Assembly (NCBI GenBank): GCA_036794585.1
Contig: DAIRGH010000060.1
Span: 1-17,638, forward strand
DNA from: WHSW01 sp036794585
GTDB lineage: Bacteria > Actinomycetota > Thermoleophilia > Solirubrobacterales > 70-9
DNA length: 17,638 bases
Direction: 5' to 3'
How positions within the stretch are numbered: position 1 is the first letter of the stretch; every line of letters starts with the position of its first letter. The notes under the pieces were generated by a model. The model ran no database searches. It was not told the DNA's origin and was given only the letters and a program-made list of their open reading frames with translations. Positions 7,132 through 13,087 of this stretch are shown in pieces. A program made the translations under genes and the position numbers.

Positions 7132-7880
7132 GCGGCCCGGAGCGACCGCGCCACGCTCGAGCGGCCGCGCTCGTCGAGCGCCGCGTGCATCGCCTTGACC
7201 CGGTCGAAGATCACGTTCGCGGCCTCGAGCTGCTGCTCGCGGTCGGGGTTGGCGGCCACCGGGAACCTGATCGGCTCGCCGTACTGGACGGTCACCTTCG
7301 GAAACTGCAGCCGCTTCCAGCCGCGCACACCCTGCGAACCGTGGACCGCGATCGGGACCACGGGCACGCCTGACTCGAGCGCAAGCCGGCCGAGGCCCGG
7401 CTTTGCCTCGCCCAGCCGGCCCGTCCGCGAGCGCCCGCCCTCGGCGTACATCAGCAGGCAGCCACCCCGCTCGATGATCGAGTGCGCGGTGATGAATGCC
7501 TCCTCGTCGTGGTGTCCGCGGCGAACCGGGAACACGCCCCCGACGCGGAAGATGTACTGCAGCACCGGGTTCTTGAAGAAGAGCTGGGACTTGCCCATGA
7601 ACCGGATCTTCCGCCGGATGTAGGTCCCGCAGAAGAAATGGTCCATGTTCGAGAAGTGGTTGGGCGCGAGGATCACGGGCCCGTCGGCGGGCACGTTGGA
7701 GACCGAGATCGGCCGGGTCCGGTAGACGAAGATCGAGATCGGCACGGTGATCATTCGCACCAGCTCATAGATCCAGCCGGCGTCGTGCGTGCGCGACCAC
7801 TCGTGCACCGGCATGAACAGCTCGGCGGGGCGTTCGTCCTTGTAGCGCTGGGGCTTGAGGTCGGGCTTGAGGTCGGGCAT
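7122..7880 (-). CDS. PlsC-type 1-acyl-sn-glycerol-3-phosphate acyltransferase
   Basis: A 252-residue LPLAT-family acyltransferase that should transfer an acyl chain to lysophosphatidate (or glycerol 3-phosphate) at the membrane. Motif I is NHFSNMD (H75-x4-D80). Motif II is around FMGKSQLFFKNP (95-106). Motif III is EGGRS at 147-151. Motif IV is VPIAVHGS at 175-182. A hydrophobic stretch at about 40-54 (VRMITVPISIFVYR) could anchor it. I chose the ATG at 7880 because AGGAGG lies four bases upstream. A GTG at 7895 would put that site inside the coding sequence. It lies 30 bases after the glycerol kinase gene on the same strand, so glycerol phosphorylation and acylation are probably coexpressed. 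The exact acyl acceptor is not certain. The N-terminus carries a duplicated PDLK. Confidence 0.9.
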   Translation of the reverse strand: MPDLKPDLKPQRYKDERPAELFMPVHEWSRTHDAGWIYELVRMITVPISIFVYRTRPISVSNVPADGPVILAPNHFSNMDHFFCGTYIRRKIRFMGKSQLFFKNPVLQYIFRVGGVFPVRRGHHDEEAFITAHSIIERGGCLLMYAEGGRSRTGRLGEAKPGLGRLALESGVPVVPIAVHGSQGVRGWKRLQFPKVTVQYGEPIRFPVAANPDREQQLEAANVIFDRVKAMHAALDERGRSSVARSLRAAHS

Positions 7881-7910
7881 CAGGCCTCCTAACACCGATG
7901 TGCGAACTCG

Positions 7911-9383
7911 TTACGCGGCTGGATCAGCGGCCTCGGAGGTCGCCCAGCCGCGCGCTCGCTCGACCGCCTCCCGCCAGCGACCGAGCAGCCGCTCGCGCTC
8001 GGCCGCGTCCATCCTCGGCTCGTAACGGGCCTTCTCCCTCCACATCTCGCCGACCTGCTCGCTTGTCAGCACGCCGGCGCCGATCCCGGCGAGGTAGGCG
8101 GCGCCGGCGGCGGTCGTCTCGGTGATCTCGGGGACGATCACCGGCACACCGAGGACGTCGGCCTGAAACTGCATCAGCCAGCGGTTTGCCACAGCGCCGC
8201 CGTCGGCGCGCAGCTCGTCGAGCTGGCGCCCGGCGACCCGCTCCTGCGCGCGGACCGCGTCGACGGTCTCGTACGCGATCCCCTCCAGCGCCGCGCGAGC
8301 GAGGTGCTCGCGCGTGGTCCCCCTCGTGAGGCCGACGATCGTCCCCCGCGCGTAGGGGTCCCAGTGCGGCGACCCGAGTCCGGTCAGGGCGGGCACGAAG
8401 TAGACGTCGTCGTTGGACTCCAGCGACGCCGCCATGCCCTCGGTCTCGGCAGCCTCGGCGACGATCCCGAGGCCGTCGCGCAGCCACTGCACCGCGGCGC
8501 CGGTGACGAACACGGCGGCCTCGAGCGCATAGTCGGTGCGCTCCCCGAGCCCCCACGCGATCGTCGTCAGCAGCCCCTCGGCCGGCTCCGGAAGCTCGGT
8601 GCCGGCGTTGAGCAGGACGAAGCTGCCGGTCCCGTAGGTGTTCTTCGCCATTCCCGGCGATACGCAGGCCTGGCCGAAGAGCGCGGCCTGCTGGTCGCCC
8701 GCGATCCCGGCGACCGGGATCTCGCCGCCGAATTCCGAGGTGATGCCGAAGACGTGGGCGGACGGCAGCGCCTCCGGCAGCTGTCCGAGATCGACCCCGA
8801 GCAGCTCGCAGAGCTCGGGGTCCCAGCGCAGCTCGCGGATGTCGAACAGCATCGTGCGCGAGGCGTTGGAGAGGTCGGTGGCGTGGTTGCCGGTGAGCTT
8901 GAACACCAGCCACGAGTCGATCGTCCCGAAGACCGCATCGCGCGCGCCGTCGACGTTCTCGAGCAGCCACTCGATCTTGGTCGCCGAGAAGTAGGGATCG
9001 ATCACGAGCCCCGTCCGCTCGCGCACGAGCGCCTCGTGGCCGGCCTCGCGCAGCTGGTCGCAGCGCGGCGCGGTGCGCCGGTCCTGCCAGACCAGCGCGT
9101 GGTGGATCGGCTCGCCCGTCGCCGGGTCCCAGCCGACCACGGTCTCGCGCTGGTTGGTGATCCCGATCGCGTCGAGGCTCGCCGGATCTGCCCTGGCGTC
9201 GGCAAGCGCGTGCGAGGCGACCCGCATGGTCACCTCCCAGATCTCGTTCGCGTCGTGCTCGACCCAACCCGGGCGGGGAAAGTGCTGGCGAAACTCGCTG
9301 TAGGCGCGGCCCCGGATCCGCCCGTCGAGATCGAAGACGAGGCAGGTCGTCCCGGTCGTGCCCTGGTCGATCGCCAGGATCAT
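7911..9383 (-). CDS. glpK: Glycerol kinase
   Basis: A 490-residue FGGY-family kinase that phosphorylates glycerol to sn-glycerol 3-phosphate with ATP. The phosphate-binding loop DQGTTGTT is at 6-13. NQRE (77-80), LVWQDRR (97-103) and DPYFSATK (129-136) carry the glycerol contacts. The catalytic Asp is D230 in GIAGDQQA. TYGTGSF at 249-255 belongs to the ATP-binding half. Length matches the family. Its ATG overlaps the TGA of the upstream glycosyltransferase gene as ATGA, and I see no own ribosome site, so translation is probably coupled. There is no glpF or glpD in the window. The neighbours are lipid-type enzymes, which suggests the G3P goes into glycerolipids rather than catabolism; that is inference. 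Confidence 0.96.
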   Translation of the reverse strand: MILAIDQGTTGTTCLVFDLDGRIRGRAYSEFRQHFPRPGWVEHDANEIWEVTMRVASHALADARADPASLDAIGITNQRETVVGWDPATGEPIHHALVWQDRRTAPRCDQLREAGHEALVRERTGLVIDPYFSATKIEWLLENVDGARDAVFGTIDSWLVFKLTGNHATDLSNASRTMLFDIRELRWDPELCELLGVDLGQLPEALPSAHVFGITSEFGGEIPVAGIAGDQQAALFGQACVSPGMAKNTYGTGSFVLLNAGTELPEPAEGLLTTIAWGLGERTDYALEAAVFVTGAAVQWLRDGLGIVAEAAETEGMAASLESNDDVYFVPALTGLGSPHWDPYARGTIVGLTRGTTREHLARAALEGIAYETVDAVRAQERVAGRQLDELRADGGAVANRWLMQFQADVLGVPVIVPEITETTAAGAAYLAGIGAGVLTSEQVGEMWREKARYEPRMDAAERERLLGRWREAVERARGWATSEAADPAA

Positions 9384-10087
9384 CGCGGGCGCACGCTATC
9401 GGGAGCCCGGCGCCGAGCCCACCAGACGCGGGTGAAGTCGCGCAGCTGACGGCCACGGTGGACGAAGCCGCCAAAGGTCCGCCCGGTGGCGCGATGCTCG
9501 AGCTCGAGCTCGAGCTCGGCGACGCGATAGCCGGCGCGGACGGCGTCGACCGTGATCCCGATCTCCATCCCGTAGCCCGCGGCGAACGGGAGCACGTCGC
9601 GCAGGACCTGTGTTCGCATCGCGCGCTGGCCGGAGATCGGCGCCCCGGCCTCATAGCCGGAGCGGCTGCGGATCGCCCAGCGGGCGAAGCGCAGCGCGAT
9701 CCCGAAGCCGCCGCCCACGCGGCGCGAAAAGGCGGCGATCGCCAGGTCGCACTCGCCGCGGCGCACAGGCTCGACCAGGCCGACGAGGGCGGCGGCCGAC
9801 TCGCCCAGGTCTCCGTCGCAGACCAGCGCCAGCTCGGCGGTCGCTGCCTCGGGGTCCGAGAGCGCCGCTTCGGCCGCGGCGGTGACGTTGGCGCCCTTGC
9901 CGTGCGGACGCCCGCGGCTGACCACTTGTGCGCCGTGGGCGAGCGCGACCGCGGAGGTCTCGTCGTCGGAGGCGTCGTCGCCGACCCAGATCGAGGCATC
10001 GGGAAAGGCCGAGGCCAGCGCGTCGAGCGTGGCGCCGATCCGATCGGCCTCGTTGCGGGCGGCGACTATGACGAGCAGGTCAGGCAT
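9380..10087 (-). CDS. Family 2 glycosyltransferase
   Basis: A 235-residue GT-A fold glycosyltransferase. The nucleotide-binding start LLVIVAARNEADRIG is at 4-18, GDDASDDET at 36-44, GKGANV at 63-68 and the metal-binding DGD at 91-93 (CDGDLGES). The region 150-180 (PISGQRAM, then GYGMEIGITVDA) is the acceptor side. A basic, aromatic C-terminus (RQLRDFTRVWWARRR) could touch the membrane, and no full transmembrane helix is present. I took the ATG at 10087; the frame continues 23 codons upstream but without family features and into the divergent gene. It is the first gene of a minus-strand set with glpK and the acyltransferase, which hints at sugar transfer to a glycerol-containing lipid or polymer. 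Donor and acceptor are unknown. Alternatives are GpgS-like or dolichol-phosphate-type transferases. Confidence 0.85.
   Translation of the reverse strand: MPDLLVIVAARNEADRIGATLDALASAFPDASIWVGDDASDDETSAVALAHGAQVVSRGRPHGKGANVTAAAEAALSDPEAATAELALVCDGDLGESAAALVGLVEPVRRGECDLAIAAFSRRVGGGFGIALRFARWAIRSRSGYEAGAPISGQRAMRTQVLRDVLPFAAGYGMEIGITVDAVRAGYRVAELELELEHRATGRTFGGFVHRGRQLRDFTRVWWARRRAPDSVRPR
9497..9519. repeat. CTCGAG hexamer repeat inside the glycosyltransferase gene
   Basis: Three perfect CTCGAG units followed by CTCGG encode alternating Leu-Glu on the minus strand (about residues 192-198). The unit is six bases, so slippage would add or remove Leu-Glu pairs without a frameshift. Confidence 0.85.
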
Positions 10088-10137
10088 GGCGTGCCGGGCA
10101 GGGCATCCGCGGGGGCCGGTTATTGTCCCGCCCGCGC
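10088..10137. promoter_or_regulatory. Divergent promoter spacer, glycosyltransferase / biotin carrier
   Basis: This 50-base gap lies between the minus-strand GT2-glpK-plsC set and the plus-strand biotin-carrier set. The GGTTATTGTCC patch (about 10118-10128) is the only AT-rich part. TATTGT at 10121-10126 would fit a -10 for the plus strand, placing the start of transcription within a few bases of the GTG at 10138. No operator symmetry is obvious. This is inference. Confidence 0.3.
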
Positions 10138-10350
10138 GTGGCAAACGTTGAGGCACACATCACCGGCACGGTCTGGAAGATCGAGGTCGCGGTCGGCGAC
10201 GAGGTCTCCGAAGGCGACACGGTGGCGATCCTCGAGTCGATGAAGATGGAGATGCCGGTCGAGGCCGAGGACGACGGCGTCGTCAAGGAGATCCGCTGCG
10301 AGGAGGGCCAGTCCGTCCAAGAAGGTGACGTACTAGTCGTCCTGGAATGA
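10138..10350 (+). CDS. Stand-alone biotin carboxyl carrier protein
   Basis: A 70-residue protein consisting only of a biotinyl/lipoyl attachment domain. The biotinylation site is ESMKMEMP with Lys36, and the hammerhead ends GDEVSEGDTVAIL and EGQSVQEGDVLVVLE are complete. ESMKMEM identifies biotin rather than lipoate. It would carry CO2 for an acyl-CoA carboxylase whose other subunits are not in the window. I chose the GTG at 10138 because the product then begins directly with the domain. A TTG five codons upstream is an alternative. Its TGA overlaps the ATG of the crotonase gene (ATGA), so the two proteins are made together. The biotin it needs could come from the bioB-bioF genes about 5.5 kb downstream. 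Confidence 0.92.
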   Translation: MANVEAHITGTVWKIEVAVGDEVSEGDTVAILESMKMEMPVEAEDDGVVKEIRCEEGQSVQEGDVLVVLE

Positions 10351-11153
10351 GCACGGAGCTCGCCTCGGGCAAGCTGGTCCTGGACCACCCCGCCGAGGCC
10401 GTCGCGCGGCTGACGCTCTCGAACCCGGAGAAGCGAAACCCGCTCGATCACGAGGTGCTCGACGCGATTGCCGAGGTGCTGCCCCGGCTCGCGCCCGGAA
10501 TCGAGACCCGCTGTGTGGTGATCACCGGAAGCGGACGGGCGTTCTCGGCCGGCTACGACATCGGCGCGATCCCCGACCAGAGCTTCGAGCGCGACGCCGA
10601 GGCGCTGGTCGCCCACCCGTTTCACGCGGCGATGGACGCGGTCAGCGCCCACCCGTATCCGGTGCTTGCGGCACTCAACGGGCACGCGCTCGGCGGCGGG
10701 CTCGAGCTCGCAGTGCGCTGCGACCTGCGCGTCTGCGCGGCGGGGGCGAAGCTCGGGATGCCGCCGGCGAAGCTGGGGCTGATCTACGGGCACACCGGGC
10801 TCGAGCGGTTCATCGACGTGATCGGCGTCGCGTCCACCAAGGAGCTGTTTCTCACCGGCCGCGTGATCGACGCCGAGCGAGCCGAGCGGATCGGCCTGGT
10901 CAACGAGGTCGTCTCCGACGACGACCTCGAGCGTGCCTCTCTGGAGCTGGCCGCCGAGATCGCTGCCAACGCGCCGCTCTCGGTGAGCGGCAACAAGCAC
11001 GCGATCGAGACCCTGGCCCGAGCCGCCCGCCTCAGTCCCGAGGCCGAGCAGGAGCTGATCGAGCTGCGCCGCTCGTGCTTTGCCTCCGAGGACTTTCGCG
11101 AGGGCATCCGCGCCTTCGCCGAGAAGCGCAAGCCCGAGTGGAAGGGGCGCTAG
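10347..11153 (+). CDS. Crotonase-fold protein, methylmalonyl-CoA decarboxylase-like
   Basis: A 268-residue member of the enoyl-CoA hydratase/isomerase superfamily. The oxyanion-hole segments are GRAFSAGYDI (63-72) and NGHALGGGLELA (111-122). The first hydratase Glu is retained as E120, but the second (in GQPE of hydratases) is replaced by Pro140 in GMPPAKLG, so normal hydration of enoyl-CoA is unlikely. Instead the residues GLIYGH (144-149, with Tyr147) and the tail SEDFREGIRAFAEKRKP resemble E. coli YgfG, which decarboxylates methylmalonyl-CoA and has a Tyr at that place, from memory. The YgfG active-site His before DI is Tyr70 here. Cotranslation with a biotin carrier suggests it acts on products of a biotin carboxylase, for example removing unwanted malonyl-type CoAs. 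Standard annotation would call it enoyl-CoA hydratase; the decarboxylase assignment is inference. Confidence 0.85.
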   Translation: MSTELASGKLVLDHPAEAVARLTLSNPEKRNPLDHEVLDAIAEVLPRLAPGIETRCVVITGSGRAFSAGYDIGAIPDQSFERDAEALVAHPFHAAMDAVSAHPYPVLAALNGHALGGGLELAVRCDLRVCAAGAKLGMPPAKLGLIYGHTGLERFIDVIGVASTKELFLTGRVIDAERAERIGLVNEVVSDDDLERASLELAAEIAANAPLSVSGNKHAIETLARAARLSPEAEQELIELRRSCFASEDFREGIRAFAEKRKPEWKGR

Positions 11154-11184
11154 GCGGCAGATCGGCCGGCGCTAGCCTCGCTGG

Positions 11185-11493
11185 ATGGCCGTGGGCGAGC
11201 TCATCCTCCTGCTGATCAGCTGCTTGATGTTGATCCTGCTGGTGCGCGAGTTCGCGCGCTCGGTCGGCACGCGCCGCAGGCAGAACGTACGCGTGGTCGT
11301 CGATCCGCAGGGGGAGGAGTGGATGACCCTCGAGGAGGTCGCGGCGCGGCTCGAGACCACGCCGAGCGAGATCCTCAACCTGATCGAGCGCGACGCGATC
11401 CCGTTCTACGTCGACGCCGTCCTGCGCCGCTCCGAGCCCGGCGCCTACCGCTTCAACCGCGCGGAGATCGACGACTGGGTGATCGGCGGCTGA
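11185..11493 (+). CDS. Small membrane-anchored helix-turn-helix protein
   Basis: A 102-residue protein. Residues 3-21 (GELILLLISCLMLILLVRE) form one transmembrane helix. It is followed by a basic stretch RRRQN and then an excisionase/MerR-like winged-helix domain at about 47-100: WMTLEEVAARLETTPSEILNLI, a strand IPFYVDAV, then YRFNRAEIDDWV, the usual recognition-plus-wing pattern of HTH_17 domains. It should lie at the membrane with the DNA-binding part in the cytoplasm. It follows the crotonase gene by 31 bases on the same strand and probably belongs to that operon. I do not know a named family with exactly this build. It might be a membrane-tethered regulator, or the domain may bind protein instead of DNA. 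Confidence 0.75.
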   Translation: MAVGELILLLISCLMLILLVREFARSVGTRRRQNVRVVVDPQGEEWMTLEEVAARLETTPSEILNLIERDAIPFYVDAVLRRSEPGAYRFNRAEIDDWVIGG

Positions 11494-11508
11494 GCCGCGC
11501 TGCTCAGC
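11486..11508. terminator. Hairpins spanning two convergent stop codons
   Basis: The ten bases between the convergent HTH and sulfatase genes sit in overlapping inverted repeats. GCGGC TGA GCCGC is at 11486-11498, with the HTH stop codon as its loop. GCTGAGC and GCTCAGC (11489-11495 and 11502-11508) form a 7-base stem holding both stop codons. No T-tract follows on either strand, so intrinsic termination is uncertain. Confidence 0.35.
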
Positions 11509-13087
11509 GGCAGTAGTGGCCGCTTGCGGGCTCGGGGTCGCGCCCCTCGATCCCGGCGCAGTCGACGAGCTCGTCGGTGAGCGCGGCCAGGCGTTCCTCC
11601 ACGGCCGCGGCACCGCCGCCGGCGAGGTTCTGAAGCTCGAAGGGGTCGCGGACGTGGTCGTAGAGCTCAGCGACCTCGGCCTCCTCGCATGCCCCGGTCT
11701 GCAGATCGGGCACCGCGGTGTGCTCGACGTAGAGCCAGCCACCCTGGCGCACCCCCTCGAAACGACAGGAGATTCCGCGGCCGGCCTGGACCTCGTCCTT
11801 CTGCAGGTCGAGCTCCGTCAGCAGCGCGCGATCGGCCGGCCAGCCGGCGCCCTTCCCGCTCAGCAGCGGGATCAGCGAGCGCCCGTCCATCACCCGGCAG
11901 TCGCCGGTCTCCGGGCAGGCCTCGGTGCCCGCCCACTCGACCAGCGTCGGCGCGTAATCGACGTTCGACACCGGGGCTTCGACGGTGCCAGGAGCCGGCT
12001 GTCCGCCGCGGAACTTCGCCGGCACCCGGACGACCAGCGGCAGGTGCGCCGCCTCCTCGTAGGCGAGGCCCTTGCCGCCGGGCAGGCGGTGCTGGCCGTC
12101 GAAGGTTCCGTTGTCGGAGGAGTAGACGATGACCGTCTCGTCGAGCTCGCCCGTCTGCCTCAGGGTGCGGACGATCGCCGCGATCCCCCGGTCTACCGCG
12201 GGCAGCGTCTCGAGCCGGCACTGGTAGCGGTGGCGCAGGACCTCGCGCTTCGCGCGGCTGAGCGGCGGCTGGCCGCTGACGAACTCGGGCTTGTCAGAGA
12301 CGTCGCGCTCGAGCACACCCCGAAGCCGCGGCAGCTGGGCACCCTCGAAGCGCCCGAGATCGCGCCGCGGCGGAACCGCCTGGCCGCCGCACGGCCCCCC
12401 GCTGTCGGCGTTGATGTTCTCCACATGCGGCGCGCTCTGCCAGAGCTGCAGGTAGAAGGGTTCGGTGCCGGAGAGGTCGCGCAGGTACTCGAGCGCGCGT
12501 TCGTTGAGAACGTCGGTGAGGTACTCGTCCTCGTAGATCTCCTTGCGCTGCTTGCCGTCGACGGTGAGCTCGAAGTCGTAGTAGCCGCGCGCGTTGCCCA
12601 CCTCGACCGACCAGCGGTCCCACCCGGGCGCGACCTCGTCCCTGTCGTCGACGGCGCTCTCGTAGCCGTTCAGGAACTTGCCGACGTTGGCGGTCTGGTA
12701 GCCGGCGCGCTGGAGCCAGACGGGCAGCACGTTGTCGGGCGCTGCGAGCAGGCCGTAGCCCGGCTTGTTGTTGAGCACGCCGTTGTTGTGGCCGTACTGG
12801 CCGGTGAGCATCGTCGCCCGCGCGGGGCAGCAGAGCGGGGTCGCGTCGTAGTAGTTGGTGAACGTGGTCCCCCGATCCCCGAGCAGCCGCACCGTGTTCG
12901 GCATCGTGCGGCGGTCGTACGACTCGTAGTCCTGGTCGTCGGTGAGCACGAAGACGAAGTTCGGCTGGTCGCCGAAGCGGGGCGCCGGCTCGACCGGTGG
13001 GTTGGGGTCCTCTCCGCCACATCCCGCCCCGACCGCAAGCGCGCTCGCCGCCGCAGCGGCGACCGCGGCCCGGGTCAGCTGCTGCAC
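11504..13087 (-). CDS. Exported sulfatase, N-acetylglucosamine-6-sulfatase-like (downstream copy)
   Basis: A 527-residue type I sulfatase. The formylglycine motif is C86-C87-P88-A89-R90 followed by ATMLTG; C86 would be oxidised. Metal ligands are D50-D51 (LTDDQ) and D325-N326 (SSDNGTFDGQH), and active-site K137 and H221 fit the fold. The PLCCPAR-ATMLTGQY-HN context resembles human GNS (glucosamine-6-sulfatase), so a sulfated amino sugar is a reasonable guess for the substrate. The N-terminus is an export signal ending AVGAGCGG, a weak lipobox, so it may be a lipoprotein. I chose the GTG at 13087: it begins the signal, and the long open frame further upstream is antisense-free space inside the other sulfatase's coding region. 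It overlaps the upstream sulfatase gene by 13 bases. The sulfatase-maturing enzyme is not in the window. Confidence 0.92.
   Translation of the reverse strand: MQQLTRAAVAAAAASALAVGAGCGGEDPNPPVEPAPRFGDQPNFVFVLTDDQDYESYDRRTMPNTVRLLGDRGTTFTNYYDATPLCCPARATMLTGQYGHNNGVLNNKPGYGLLAAPDNVLPVWLQRAGYQTANVGKFLNGYESAVDDRDEVAPGWDRWSVEVGNARGYYDFELTVDGKQRKEIYEDEYLTDVLNERALEYLRDLSGTEPFYLQLWQSAPHVENINADSGGPCGGQAVPPRRDLGRFEGAQLPRLRGVLERDVSDKPEFVSGQPPLSRAKREVLRHRYQCRLETLPAVDRGIAAIVRTLRQTGELDETVIVYSSDNGTFDGQHRLPGGKGLAYEEAAHLPLVVRVPAKFRGGQPAPGTVEAPVSNVDYAPTLVEWAGTEACPETGDCRVMDGRSLIPLLSGKGAGWPADRALLTELDLQKDEVQAGRGISCRFEGVRQGGWLYVEHTAVPDLQTGACEEAEVAELYDHVRDPFELQNLAGGGAAAVEERLAALTDELVDCAGIEGRDPEPASGHYCR

Noticed and set aside
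7864..7880. A short direct repeat (PDLKPDLK) at the acyltransferase start as a regulatory element
   Set aside because: It is a small in-frame duplication in the N-terminal tail with no symmetry or conserved site nearby.
9497..9519. The CTCGAG repeat as a phase-variation switch
   Set aside because: The unit is six bases, so slippage keeps the frame, and three copies are too few to be very unstable.
7924..9999. A 691-codon minus-strand open frame overlapping glycerol kinase and the glycosyltransferase
   Set aside because: It is another frame of the same strand, Arg-rich and without motifs, while the two real genes have full family signatures.
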